From Lentibacillus daqui (lineage in GTDB: Bacteria > Bacillota > Bacilli > Bacillales > Amphibacillaceae): a DNA stretch of 64,000 bases. Position 1 is the stretch's first letter, and every line of letters starts with the position of its first letter. This document shows positions 18,188 through 26,445 of this stretch, piece after piece. The notes under the pieces are model-generated. The model searched no databases and was not told where the DNA came from. It saw only the letters and a program-made list of their open reading frames with translations. The stretch covers positions 3,596,001 to 3,660,000 of the forward strand of contig NZ_CP114176.1 of NCBI RefSeq assembly GCF_027186265.1, in the 5' to 3' direction. Both the position numbers and the translations under genes were made by a program.

Positions 18188-18195
18188 ATTTTACG

Positions 18196-18708
18196 TTACA
18201 CTGATACGGCGTGTTTTTTTCTCCTGCTTTTCTTTTCTGCGGTGCGATTTTTCAAAAATGGGATTACCCATCGATCCAAGCCAAATCGTCCTGTATTATG
18301 CCCTGCAACAAGCAGAAATGTTGTTATTAAAATCATGATTCCATTTGTACTTACGGTACCGCTGAACAGAAATGCAAAGTTCATCGTAATGGCCATTAAT
18401 GCCGCAAAGTTTGTAACCAGGCCAAGAATTAAAGCGATGCCGACTAACAACTCACCCCACATGACCAAAAAGCTGAATAAACCTGCATTCGGTAATGCAA
18501 CATGTTCCAGGAATGTTGCCCACCATCCTTGTACAGCCGGATTTTCTCCACCAGCACTGGCAATGGCGCCTTTGATAAATCCACTAGCATCAAACCCACC
18601 AGTTATTTTGCCGAATCCCGAGATAATCCATTGATACCCTATATACACCCTTAGAAATGTCAGGACACCTGCAACAACCTTATTGTTACGAATGAATTCA
18701 ACAAACAT
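18196..18708 (-). CDS. DoxX family membrane protein
   Basis: This 170-aa protein has four membrane helices and the DoxX/YqjF pattern: RVYIGYQWIISGFGKITGGFDASGFIKGA near the N-terminus, then FLVMWGELLVGIALILGLVTNFAAL and GHNTGRFGLDRWV. Family members have been linked to thiol/redox and sulfur homeostasis, but biochemical roles are unsettled. AAAGGAG lies 9 nt before the ATG at 18708, so this start is preferred to the ATG at 18717, which touches the ribosome site. A C-terminal lysine/arginine-rich tail (AEKKSRRKKH) is cytoplasmic. Confidence 0.87.
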   Translation of the reverse strand: MFVEFIRNNKVVAGVLTFLRVYIGYQWIISGFGKITGGFDASGFIKGAIASAGGENPAVQGWWATFLEHVALPNAGLFSFLVMWGELLVGIALILGLVTNFAALMAITMNFAFLFSGTVSTNGIMILITTFLLVAGHNTGRFGLDRWVIPFLKNRTAEKKSRRKKHAVSV

Positions 18709-18732
18709 GCTGTCCATCTCCTTTGATATGAT

Positions 18733-18871
18733 TTGTTCAGTATTTCACAAATGATGCCAAGCCAGCTTGTATCTTTATTACATCTTTATCATAACATGTA
18801 TTTGTTTAAACGGCCGCATATTTGTTCACCATTTCACAATTATGTCGCAAAATTATGGCCGAATTGTGAAA
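18733..18871. promoter_or_regulatory. Repeated TTGTTCA-N2-ATTTCACAA elements upstream of doxX
   Basis: Two direct copies of TTGTTCANNATTTCACAA lie at 18733-18750 and 18822-18839, 89 bp apart. The second forms an inverted repeat with AATTGTGAAA at 18862-18871. The half-site TTGTGAAA/TTTCACAA resembles Rex- or CRP/FNR-type half sites, which would fit a redox-linked doxX. The binding protein is not identifiable. Confidence 0.4.
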
Positions 18872-18903
18872 CAGTAAAAAGGTGCCAGCTTATAGCACCT
18901 TTT
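18872..18903. terminator. Bidirectional hairpin with A/T flanks
   Basis: AAAAAGGTGC and GCACCTTTTTT pair around a 9-nt loop. On the minus strand it would end transcripts coming from the amidase gene, whose stop is at 18974; on the plus strand no gene precedes it. Confidence 0.6.
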
Positions 18904-18973
18904 TTAATTCTAAGAAAGTATGACTGTATTCAGCTGATGCCAGGAAAGGGGAAGTCCGGCTCTAGCATCTTTT

Positions 18974-20422
18974 TTATTTGATATTGGTTTCATCATGCTT
19001 AACAAACGATAAATCAGGGCTACGGAACCCACCAGTGATCATTTCGTATCCACGACTGGCTCGCAATACAAGTCCATCTGCAAAACGATTTCCGGCGATC
19101 TGCATCCCCACAGGCAAACCATCCTTTGTGTTCCCTGCTGGTATTGAGGCTGCTGGCAACCCGGTCATATTATAAATATGGGTCATCATCCAATCCGAGT
19201 CCGCCTCAATTGGATGCCCTTGAATCGTTTCCGGTCCAAGCAGCTGATAATCAAATGCCGGTATCGAAAGGGTTGGTGACATTATTAGATCGTAATCCTG
19301 GAAATAGCTTTGCAACACATTCCAAACCTTTGTCCGTTTTGACTGATAGCTAATATAATCACTTGTACTCACCGAAAACCCTCGTTCAATCATAGTCTGA
19401 TAAGAAGGTGTGATTAATTCCGGTGTTTGTTCGAGAATATCTTTTCCATCGGCAGCGGCTGCAGCATACCACATATTTTTGAAGAAACCGAGAAATTCAT
19501 GTAAGGTCATACCGAAATCCATCGACACCTCTTCAACCTTACAACCTAATGCACGCCATGTTGCGACCTGTTGATCGATAATTTCTGCCACTTCCGGATC
19601 AACCAGATACATGCCAAAATCCTTCGTGTAAGCAATTTTCACGCCGTCCAGCGGTCCTTCCATTTGCACAGTTAATTTTTGATCCGATGCAGGTAAGGAA
19701 AATGGATCAGTTGTAGATGGCCCTTGAGTAACGTCGACAAATAATGCGGCATCTTTCACCGATCGTGTTAATGTACCATGATGGACAAACGGATTATTTG
19801 AACCAAATACATTTTGCAAATTATTATCCATCGGAATTCGTCCATAGGTTGGCTTGAAGCCATATACACCGCAAAAACTTGCCGGAATGCGAATCGATCC
19901 ACCACCGTCACTGCCCTCAGCAAACGGTGTCATCCCGGAAGCAACAGCTGCAGCGGATCCGCCACTGGAACCACCAGCCGTTTTTGTCACATTCCATGGA
20001 TTTTTCGTTGCCCCAAACAAAGTATTATCAGTTGTCCCTTTGTGACCAAAATCCGGTGTATTTGTTTTACCAAGGATAATTGCTCCAGCATCTTTTAACC
20101 GGCTGACAATCGTTGCATCACGATCAGGAATATGATCAGCAAAAAGTTTGGTGCCAAAAGTTGTTCGGATTCCTTTCGTTGGTGTCAAATCTTTAATCGC
20201 AACAGGTACACCATGCAGTGGTCCCAATTCCTTACATTCACTTACATCCGCTTCCTTTTGTATTGCCTCATCCCGTACATGATCGTTTAAGGTAACCATT
20301 GCATTGATATCCGAATTATATGTACTAATTTGTTGCAAGTAGTAATCAGCCACTTCAACAGGCGAGATCGTCTTTTCCCTAATTCGTTTTGCTATTTCCC
20401 ATGCATTCATATTTTGTTCCAC
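18974..20422 (-). CDS. Amidase (amidase-signature family)
   Basis: This 482-aa cytosolic amidohydrolase has the Ser-cisSer-Lys triad: lysine in VAIKDLTPTKG, and serines in TAGGSSGGSAAAVASGM and the nearby EGSDGGGSIRIPASFCG. It is the GatA/6-aminohexanoate-cyclic-dimer-hydrolase type and hydrolyses an amide to acid and ammonia. There is no gatB or gatC neighbour, so it is a catabolic amidase, not the tRNA amidotransferase. A frame start at ATG 20428 touches AGGAGG; the GTG two codons later (20422), with 7-nt spacing, is the likelier start. Confidence 0.88.
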   Translation of the reverse strand: MEQNMNAWEIAKRIREKTISPVEVADYYLQQISTYNSDINAMVTLNDHVRDEAIQKEADVSECKELGPLHGVPVAIKDLTPTKGIRTTFGTKLFADHIPDRDATIVSRLKDAGAIILGKTNTPDFGHKGTTDNTLFGATKNPWNVTKTAGGSSGGSAAAVASGMTPFAEGSDGGGSIRIPASFCGVYGFKPTYGRIPMDNNLQNVFGSNNPFVHHGTLTRSVKDAALFVDVTQGPSTTDPFSLPASDQKLTVQMEGPLDGVKIAYTKDFGMYLVDPEVAEIIDQQVATWRALGCKVEEVSMDFGMTLHEFLGFFKNMWYAAAAADGKDILEQTPELITPSYQTMIERGFSVSTSDYISYQSKRTKVWNVLQSYFQDYDLIMSPTLSIPAFDYQLLGPETIQGHPIEADSDWMMTHIYNMTGLPAASIPAGNTKDGLPVGMQIAGNRFADGLVLRASRGYEMITGGFRSPDLSFVKHDETNIK

Positions 20423-20789
20423 ACTCATACCTCCTTCTTATCATCATCCTAGCACGTTTCGTATCATTTCTCTATTAGCGGGTGTTGAAGTATGAAATAC
20501 CCAGACTGTGGCATAATAAACCGAAGTAACCGTTTACTAAATTGTGTAATAATTTCATCTAATCGCTTGCAATTATTATTAAAATGCTGTAAACTGTTTA
20601 GTTATAACAATATTGTTCATTTCAAAAAAGCTCTTTCGCATGATTCCGATGAGTACTCACCAGTTATCACATCACCTTATTATTCGGTCATTAATTTTAC
20701 AACTTAATTGTTCAGCATTGAGCGTGCATGGTCCGTCAACTGCCGAATGGTACCATTATTTTTATTTTTAAGATGGAAGGGGAAAATAT
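20423..20789. other. Intergenic region between amidase and gdhA
   Basis: This 367-bp divergent region holds the regulatory sequences of both genes but no frame I can support. A small palindrome TAAACTGTTTA lies near 20589-20599, next to an AT-rich stretch that could be the gdhA promoter. I cannot assign hexamers confidently. Confidence 0.4.
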
Positions 20790-22172
20790 ATGATAATGAC
20801 ACAAACTACTAAAGACGATTCCTTACAGCGTGCAAAAGACTATGTTGATGGCGTATTTAAAACAGTGCAAGAGCGAAATCCCGGCGAGGTTGAATTTCAT
20901 CAAGCGACAAAACACATATTTTCATCACTGGTACCGGTTTTTGCCAAACATCCAAAATACATGAAAAATGGTATATTGGAACGTATTTCTGAACCGGAAA
21001 GGCTGATTACTTTCCGTGTTCCATGGGTGGATGATAATGGCAATGTTCAGGTAAATAGAGGGTTCCGCGTTCAGTTTAATTCCAGTATCGGACCGTATAA
21101 AGGCGGTACACGATTTCATCCTTCAGTCAACGCAAGTATTATCAAATTCCTCGGTTTTGAACAAATTTTTAAAAACGCGTTAACTGGACAGCCGATTGGT
21201 GGCGGTAAAGGCGGTGCGGATTTTTCTCCAAAAGGAAAATCCGATAATGAGATTATGCGTTTTTGTCAAAGCTATATGACAGAGCTTGTCAATCATATTG
21301 GTCCAAATGTGGATATTCCCGCCGGTGACATCGGCGTTGGGGCACGGGAAATTGGTTTCATGTTTGGTCAGTATAAACGATTGCGCGGAGCCTATGAACC
21401 TGGTGTTCTGACTGGTAAAGATGTACGGTTTGGCGGCAGTCTTGTACGTCCGGAAGCAACCGGATATGGATTGATTTATTTTGCCAATCATATGATGCAT
21501 GATTTAGGGTTAACCTTTGAAGGAAGCAATGTCGTTGTCTCTGGCGCAGGAAATGTGGCTATTTATGCGATGGAGAAGGCTATGGAACTCGGTGCAAAGG
21601 TTGTGGCCTGTAGTGACTCAAGTGGTTATATTTATGATGAACAAGGCATTAATCTGGAAACAATCAAACGTCTGAAGTTTAGCGGCAATGGCCAGGTAGC
21701 TTCCTATCTTGATGAGCATCCACATGCGGTTTTTCACGACAACTGTGCAGAGATCTGGAACGTACCATGCGATATTGCCTTGCCATGTGCGACACAAAAT
21801 GAAATCGATGCAGATATTGCCAAAACATTGATTAAAAATGGTGTAAAAGTAGTCGCTGAAGGTTCCAATATGCCATCCAATCAGGAAGCAATCGATTTGT
21901 TTAATGAAAGTCATATTTTATTTGGCCCGGCAAAAGCTGCCAATGCTGGCGGTGTGGCCGTATCAGCGCTGGAAATGGCCCAAAACAGCATGAAACTAAC
22001 CTGGCCATTTGAAAAAGTTGATAAAAAATTACACGAAATTATGTTAAACATCTATCACAATGCGGTAAATGCTGCAGAAGAATACGACTATGCAGGTAAT
22101 TTGGATGTTGGTGCAAATATTGCCGGATTCATCAAAGTCGGCGATGCGATGATCCGTGAAGGTGTTGTGTAA
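20790..22172 (+). CDS. gdhA: NADP-type glutamate dehydrogenase
   Basis: This 460-aa hexameric enzyme reductively aminates 2-oxoglutarate to glutamate (or the reverse). It shows the class I GdhA signature: YKGGTRFHPSVNASIIKFLGFEQ, the catalytic-lysine region QPIGGGKGGADFSPKGK, PAGDIGVGAREIGFMFGQYKR, and the Rossmann glycine motif in VVVSGAGNVAIYAMEKA. Length and the N-terminal extension match the biosynthetic NADP enzymes (E. coli GdhA type) more than Bacillus RocG. AGATGGAAGGGG precedes the ATG. Besides assimilating ammonium, it supplies glutamate, a compatible solute in salt-adapted bacilli. Confidence 0.95.
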   Translation: MIMTQTTKDDSLQRAKDYVDGVFKTVQERNPGEVEFHQATKHIFSSLVPVFAKHPKYMKNGILERISEPERLITFRVPWVDDNGNVQVNRGFRVQFNSSIGPYKGGTRFHPSVNASIIKFLGFEQIFKNALTGQPIGGGKGGADFSPKGKSDNEIMRFCQSYMTELVNHIGPNVDIPAGDIGVGAREIGFMFGQYKRLRGAYEPGVLTGKDVRFGGSLVRPEATGYGLIYFANHMMHDLGLTFEGSNVVVSGAGNVAIYAMEKAMELGAKVVACSDSSGYIYDEQGINLETIKRLKFSGNGQVASYLDEHPHAVFHDNCAEIWNVPCDIALPCATQNEIDADIAKTLIKNGVKVVAEGSNMPSNQEAIDLFNESHILFGPAKAANAGGVAVSALEMAQNSMKLTWPFEKVDKKLHEIMLNIYHNAVNAAEEYDYAGNLDVGANIAGFIKVGDAMIREGVV

Positions 22173-22207
22173 TAACTTATTCATTTGACATTAAAGGAGT
22201 GGATTGG

Positions 22208-22387
22208 TTGAGACGCTTTCGTGATGAACGAAACGAACGAAGACGTCGGGATATTGATAAATCCAACAACTGGCTGCATGTTCTCGACTTCTTCATTGAT
22301 CTCATACTACTGTTCCCACGGGTGATCTATTGGCTAATACGCCTCTGCTCAAGAGCGATGAGACATCTATTAGATTCCATTACCTAA
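22208..22387 (+). CDS. Small basic membrane protein
   Basis: This 59-aa protein starts at a TTG with AAAGGAG 8 nt upstream; an in-frame GTG at 22199 overlaps the ribosome site. It has a very basic N-terminus (RRFRDERNERRRRDIDK), a hydrophobic helix (HVLDFFIDLILLFPRVIYWLI) and a short basic C-terminus. It lies 35 bp after gdhA and shares the terminator at 22390-22424, so the two are probably co-transcribed. I do not recognise the family. Confidence 0.6.
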   Translation: MRRFRDERNERRRRDIDKSNNWLHVLDFFIDLILLFPRVIYWLIRLCSRAMRHLLDSIT

Positions 22388-22389
22388 AT

Positions 22390-22424
22390 AGAAGTGCAAA
22401 GACAGTCTTGCACTTCTTTTTTTA
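22390..22424 (+). terminator. Rho-independent terminator of gdhA and the small gene
   Basis: AGAAGTGCAA and TTGCACTTCT form a 10-bp stem followed by TTTTTTT. Confidence 0.85.
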
Positions 22425-22444
22425 TGCCTATTTTTAATTTGGGA

Positions 22445-22496
22445 TTGACTTTTTTAACTTCCACACATATACTGTGTATAAACATATATACAGTAT
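22445..22496 (+). promoter_or_regulatory. SigA promoter with overlapping GntR-type operator
   Basis: TTGACT (22445-22450) and TATACT (22468-22473) are separated by exactly 17 bp. A perfect inverted repeat ATACTGT-N14-ACAGTAT (22469-22496) overlaps the -10 and the start of transcription. The operon encodes its own YtrA-type GntR regulator two genes down, so autorepression through this site is likely. Confidence 0.72.
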
Positions 22497-22520
22497 AACA
22501 CTGACAAGGAGGTCTCTTTC

Positions 22521-23252
22521 ATGAAAGATTGGAAACAAGCATGGTACCTGGCGAAGTTTGAATTGAAAGCTTCCAAATGGATGTTTTTATTACTATTGCT
22601 ATTCACGTTTTTTATGCTGTTCTTTTTCGTTACTGTCCTGGATACGGGTGTGGAAAAAAGAACAGCAGGATTTGATTTCTTTTTTATCTTGATGTTCTCT
22701 TCCACAATGATGATTTGGTGGAAACCCAAAGATTTTCAAATCAATAAAGTTGGTGGGGATGTGTTCGCCTCTCCTTCATTGGTGATGTTGAATCACCTGG
22801 CCATTAAGAAAGATGTGATAATAAAAAGCCGATTTTTTGTTCATTTTGTCTATTCATTTCCGTATCAGCTGATTTTGCTGCTTTGCCTATATCCATTAAC
22901 ACCAGCGTTACAAAGCGTTTTAACCCTTAATGATTATATCGTCTTTTCAATTATTTGGCTGTCATTTAGCTTTTATGTGGGGTATCTTTTTGCATCGAGT
23001 GAGATTGGTGGCAAAAGCAAATTAAGTGCTACATTGGCAGGAATTTTAATTCTCGGCATCGTTATTGTGACATTATTTTTGTTTTCCTTAATCCAGCTTA
23101 TAACAGGGTATACCATTTTTTATTGGACGATTATCATCGCGCAAAACTGGCCGCTTGCATCAAGCCTGATATCAATTATTCTAGCCATTCTCGGCATTAA
23201 TTACTGGCTCCATTATGCGCGCAAAGGGATGGATAAAATTGATTATTTGTAG
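22521..23252 (+). CDS. Membrane subunit of a GntR-regulated ABC transporter
   Basis: This 243-aa integral membrane protein has about six helices: WMFLLLLLFTFFMLFFFVTVL near the N-terminus, later LSATLAGILILGIVIVTLFLF, and a last one near SLISIILAILGINYWL. It shows no family motif I can name, but it is the first gene of a permease/GntR/ABC-ATPase operon that resembles the Bacillus ytr arrangement. The likely role is the permease partner of the ATPase at 23664, perhaps exporting a cell-wall-active compound. AAGGAGG lies 8 nt before the ATG, and the promoter-operator is just upstream. Confidence 0.75.
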   Translation: MKDWKQAWYLAKFELKASKWMFLLLLLFTFFMLFFFVTVLDTGVEKRTAGFDFFFILMFSSTMMIWWKPKDFQINKVGGDVFASPSLVMLNHLAIKKDVIIKSRFFVHFVYSFPYQLILLLCLYPLTPALQSVLTLNDYIVFSIIWLSFSFYVGYLFASSEIGGKSKLSATLAGILILGIVIVTLFLFSLIQLITGYTIFYWTIIIAQNWPLASSLISIILAILGINYWLHYARKGMDKIDYL

Positions 23253-23267
23253 AAAGGAGGGTGTCCC

Positions 23268-23663
23268 GTGGAACTGCCAATCCATCTTTCCAAAGATACT
23301 AGGGAACCGATTTATCATCAGGTTGAAAATCAACTAAAGGCGCTAATCGCTGGTGGACAATTGACCGCGGGTACACCACTGCCTTCGATTCGTGCCCTTT
23401 CCAAAGATCTCGAAATTAGCATTATCACGACAAGAAGGGCCTATCAGAACCTGGAGCAGCAAGGGTTTATCCGTACCACTCAGGGAAAAGGGACATTTGT
23501 TGCTGATATCGCTGATGATAAAAAACATCAGGTGAAAATATCCTCTGTTTATCAAACGATTGAGCACGCGGTCGATACAGCCTTGCAATATGACTATTCG
23601 TTGGAACAAATCAAGGAGATATTTCATGAAATTATTGACAACCACCGCGAGAAAGGAGAATGA
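23268..23663 (+). CDS. GntR family regulator, YtrA subfamily
   Basis: This 131-aa repressor has an N-terminal GntR winged helix (REPIYHQVENQLKALIAGGQLTAGTPLPS, then IRALSKDLEISIITTRRAYQNLEQQGFIRTTQGKGTFVA) and only a short C-terminal helical part. The short effector region is the mark of the YtrA subfamily, which controls ABC transporter operons. It starts at GTG with AAAGGAGGG upstream. It probably binds the ATACTGT/ACAGTAT palindrome at 22469-22496 and so represses its own operon. Confidence 0.88.
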   Translation: MELPIHLSKDTREPIYHQVENQLKALIAGGQLTAGTPLPSIRALSKDLEISIITTRRAYQNLEQQGFIRTTQGKGTFVADIADDKKHQVKISSVYQTIEHAVDTALQYDYSLEQIKEIFHEIIDNHREKGE

Positions 23664-24530
23664 ATGATGCATCATTGGTTGGAAATTGAACAGTTACAGA
23701 AAAAGATAGATAATTTCCGGCTTGGACCGATTGATTTGTCGATTGAACCCGGAACAATTACCGCATTAGTTGGCAACAATGGATCGGGTAAGAGCACATT
23801 ATTCAAATTAATCATGAATCTGGCAAATCCCGACATGGGAAATATCAAGATATTCGACAAATTTGTTTATGGCTCGGATGAATCGTGGAAAGCTCAAATA
23901 GCTTATCAAGCACAAACAACGATCGGTTACACTTCATATACCGGCGAGCAACTGAAGTCATTAATTGCTCCATTGTATCCGAACTGGGATGACACATTAT
24001 TTGCAGAAATAGTTCATTTATTCAACATTCCATTGGATAAACAATACCGAAAACTTTCTCAAGGAGTGCAGCAAAAATTAAATCTTGCTTTGACCACCCC
24101 ACGCAACACCCCATTATTATTACTGGATGAGCCGACATCATTTATGGATATTCCGGCGAAAAAGCATCTCATGGACATTTTGGTTGACTGGATGGATCAC
24201 GGAGATCATGCGATTGTTTTTGCCAGTCATCAAGCCGAAGACATCATGAAATTGGCAGACTATCTGTGTGTATTCCGCGATGGAAAAATGCTCGGCACAT
24301 TTGAAAAGGAAGAATTAACGGAGAGCTATAAACGCTATTGGCTGCAAGAAGCCCTTCCTGAAAACAGGATACCTGGAGAAATCGCCAGGGATCAACAGCT
24401 TTTGACCTCAAATCAGCCAGATACAACCGAGAAATTCCTTGTTCAAAATAATATTGAATGGACGGATCAAACAGCACTACGATTGGACGAAATTATTACG
24501 TATTTATTGGCTGAAGGAAAGGACGGGTAA
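23664..24530 (+). CDS. ABC transporter ATP-binding protein
   Basis: This 288-aa ATPase follows the GntR gene with no gap (AAAGGAG, then ATGATG). It has Walker A GNNGSGKST, a relaxed signature KLSQGVQQKLNLALTT (QGVQQ replacing SGGQ), Walker B LLLLDEPTSFMD and the switch region IVFASHQAEDIMKL. The C-terminal 70 residues are an extension that may contact the permease. With the membrane protein at 22521 it forms a self-regulated exporter module similar to YtrB. The degenerate signature is common in this exporter class. Confidence 0.88.
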   Translation: MMHHWLEIEQLQKKIDNFRLGPIDLSIEPGTITALVGNNGSGKSTLFKLIMNLANPDMGNIKIFDKFVYGSDESWKAQIAYQAQTTIGYTSYTGEQLKSLIAPLYPNWDDTLFAEIVHLFNIPLDKQYRKLSQGVQQKLNLALTTPRNTPLLLLDEPTSFMDIPAKKHLMDILVDWMDHGDHAIVFASHQAEDIMKLADYLCVFRDGKMLGTFEKEELTESYKRYWLQEALPENRIPGEIARDQQLLTSNQPDTTEKFLVQNNIEWTDQTALRLDEIITYLLAEGKDG

Positions 24531-24648
24531 ATATCTTGAAAACCATAATATCGGTCAACAATTTGGAAGTGGATTCGGGCTTGATGAATCGGGAATGGAG
24601 TACTGGTTTGGTGCTCCGCTTTTTAACAAGCTGGAGGTGACACTTCAT

Positions 24649-24673
24649 GTTTGAAATAAGTCATTTTGGGATA
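24649..24673 (+). promoter_or_regulatory. SigB-like promoter of the aldehyde dehydrogenase gene
   Basis: GTTTGA (24649-24654) and GGGATA (24668-24673) are separated by 13 bp, close to the general-stress consensus GTTTAA-N12-14-GGGWAW. Transcription would begin near 24680, leaving a leader of about 45 nt with a good ribosome site at 24711-24717. Confidence 0.5.
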
Positions 24674-24724
24674 CTAGACACCATAGACATGAAATATCAC
24701 TTTTTTTATAAAGGAGTTCTTAAC

Positions 24725-26149
24725 ATGCGCAATCATCTAAAGCACTTTATTAATGGTGAATGGGTCGAATCAACCGGATCAGAGACCTTGGATGTCATCA
24801 ATCCAGCAACAGAAGAGGTGATTGGTAAGATCAGTCTGGGAACAAGAGAGGATCTGGACAAGGCAGTAAAAGCGGCCAGGAAAGCTTTCCCGTCTTTTTC
24901 GCAAACAACAAAGGAAGAACGCATTGAATTGCTTGAAAAAATCGCTGCTGAATATGAAAAGCGTAAAGATGATATTGTCGAAACCATAACTGACGAGCTT
25001 GGTTCCCCACTTTCGATCTCGGAAAACGTCCATTATCAAATGGGATATGCGCACTTTTCCCAAGCTGCAAAGTCATTGAAAGATTTCTCATTCATGGAGG
25101 ATCGTGGTGATCACACCGTCGTTAAAGAATCGATCGGGGTTAGCGGGCTGATCACACCTTGGAATTTTCCAACCAATCAGACCTCAACCAAGATTGCCAG
25201 TGCGTTTGCAGCTGGAAGTCCGGTAGTATTAAAGCCGTCTGAACTCACACCATTCGCGGCAATTATTCTAACGGAAATCTTTGAAGCTGCCGGTGTTCCA
25301 AAAGGGGTCTTCAACCTTGTTAATGGCCTTGGTGATGTAATTGGCGATGGCATTAGTTCCCATCCGGATATTGACTTCGTGTCCTTTACCGGTTCAGTCG
25401 GTGTTGGACAAAAGATCATGGAAAACGCCTCGAAAACGATTAAAAACTTTGCGCTTGAACTTGGCGGCAAATCACCACTTATTGTATTGGAAGATGCCGA
25501 CATCGAAAAAGCCGCAAAGACAGCAGTATCAAACATTGCTATGAACACAGGACAGGTTTGTTCAGCAGCAACACGGATCCTCGTGCCTTCCTCCATGAGG
25601 GAATCATTTGAGCAAGCAGTAAAGAACGTACTACCTGAGTTTCCAATGGGTGATCCACGCAAGGAAACGAACATTGGCCCACTTGTATCCAAGAAACAGT
25701 GGGATCGTGTTCAATCTTATATCGAGAAAGGTATGCAAGAAGGTGCTACCCTAATTACTGGTGGAACTGGTAAACCAGAAGGACTGGAAACAGGTTACTA
25801 TTGCAAGCCAACTATTTTCAGTAATGTGACGAATGACATGCAAATAGCGCAAGAAGAAATCTTTGGCCCTGTTATGTCGATCATCACATATGAAACGGTG
25901 GATGAGGCCATTGAAATTGCCAATGATACGGTTTATGGATTGGCAGGATATGTAGTCGGAAAAGATCCTGAGACGCTCCGTAAAGTCGCAACCAGCATCC
26001 GCGCCGGCCGGATTACCGTCAATAGTGGCGAGAAAGATTTCGCAGCGCCATTTGGAGGTTATAAACAATCCGGAATTGGCCGGGAGTGGGGCGATTTCGG
26101 CATTGAAGAATATCTGGAAACGAAGGCTATCTTAGGGTTCCCTTCATAA
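24725..26149 (+). CDS. Aldehyde dehydrogenase family protein
   Basis: This 474-aa NAD(P)-dependent enzyme oxidises an aldehyde to its acid. It has PWNFPTNQTSTKIASAFAAGSPVVLKPSELTP (coenzyme lobe), FTGSVGVGQ, the general-base glutamate in LELGGKSP, the nucleophile Cys in NTGQVCSAATR and the C-terminal EEIFGPVM. The frame is open from an ATG at 24647 that also has a good ribosome site. The family-typical N-terminus (HLKHFINGEWVES) and AAAGGAG support 24725. A SigB-like promoter suggests stress induction, fitting removal of reactive aldehydes. The natural substrate is unknown. Confidence 0.9.
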   Translation: MRNHLKHFINGEWVESTGSETLDVINPATEEVIGKISLGTREDLDKAVKAARKAFPSFSQTTKEERIELLEKIAAEYEKRKDDIVETITDELGSPLSISENVHYQMGYAHFSQAAKSLKDFSFMEDRGDHTVVKESIGVSGLITPWNFPTNQTSTKIASAFAAGSPVVLKPSELTPFAAIILTEIFEAAGVPKGVFNLVNGLGDVIGDGISSHPDIDFVSFTGSVGVGQKIMENASKTIKNFALELGGKSPLIVLEDADIEKAAKTAVSNIAMNTGQVCSAATRILVPSSMRESFEQAVKNVLPEFPMGDPRKETNIGPLVSKKQWDRVQSYIEKGMQEGATLITGGTGKPEGLETGYYCKPTIFSNVTNDMQIAQEEIFGPVMSIITYETVDEAIEIANDTVYGLAGYVVGKDPETLRKVATSIRAGRITVNSGEKDFAAPFGGYKQSGIGREWGDFGIEEYLETKAILGFPS

Positions 26150-26160
26150 AGAACAGTGGC

Positions 26161-26199
26161 ACAGGGTTATGAATTCTACGATATAGTTCATAACCCTGT
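26161..26199. repeat. Perfect 13-bp stem-loop between aldehyde dehydrogenase and small ORF
   Basis: ACAGGGTTATGAA and TTCATAACCCTGT pair perfectly around a 13-nt loop just past the dehydrogenase stop. No T-run follows on either strand, so it is at best a weak terminator or an mRNA-stabilising end for the converging transcripts. Confidence 0.6.
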
Positions 26200-26214
26200 T
26201 CTAATAAAAATTAC

Positions 26215-26304
26215 TTATCGTCTTTTCAGCTTTATCGTAATCACAAAGTTGATAATAGTCAAAACCAATGCAGCTATTGAAGCAGCTAATGCAAAATACA
26301 ACAT
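26215..26304 (-). CDS. 29-aa hydrophobic peptide
   Basis: An ATG with GAGGAG at ideal spacing opens a 29-codon frame made of one membrane helix (LYFALAASIAALVLTIINFV) and a basic tail (KLKRR). Size, single helix and positive C-terminus resemble type I toxins or small membrane regulators. It lies downstream of the toxin-like frame at 26387-26539 on the same strand and could be a second product of that transcript. No family is recognised. It is too short for routine gene calling. Confidence 0.45.
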   Translation of the reverse strand: MLYFALAASIAALVLTIINFVITIKLKRR

Positions 26305-26319
26305 TATTTCACTCCTCGC

Positions 26320-26348
26320 TTGCATTATTTTCATAAAGAGGATATGAT
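26320..26348 (+). promoter_or_regulatory. Promoter of the antisense RNA
   Basis: TTGCAT (26320-26325) and TATGAT (26343-26348) are exactly 17 bp apart on the plus strand. Transcription would begin near 26355 and run into the terminator at 26409-26443. Confidence 0.55.
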
Positions 26349-26354
26349 ATACAT

Positions 26355-26445
26355 AAGATAATGAAAGGGGAAAGAGGGTAAACCCCTCAATCCCGGTTGG
26401 TTTTCTCGGTCTTCTTTGTTGTTGCGAACAGAGAAGACTTTTTCT
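26355..26445 (+). ncRNA. Putative antisense antitoxin RNA (about 90 nt)
   Basis: A plus-strand promoter at 26320-26348 and a Rho-independent terminator (GTCTTCTTTGTT/AACAGAGAAGAC, 26409-26438, then TTTTT) define a short RNA. It is complementary to the 3' part of the toxin-like transcript on the minus strand, overlapping the last 20 or so codons and the region after the stop. This is the layout of RatA- and SR4-type antitoxins, which trigger degradation of the toxin mRNA. It is predicted from sequence only. Confidence 0.5.

Noticed and set aside
20492..20707. 71-codon frame upstream of gdhA
   Set aside because: Cys/Ser/Asn-rich composition and no ribosome site; it lies in the expected promoter region.
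24536..24640. 34-codon TTG-started frame after the ABC ATPase gene (starts KTIISVNNLEVD)
   Set aside because: It is too short, without a good ribosome site, and it ends inside the ribosome site of the next frame. It could be the stump of a lost permease gene, but this cannot be shown.
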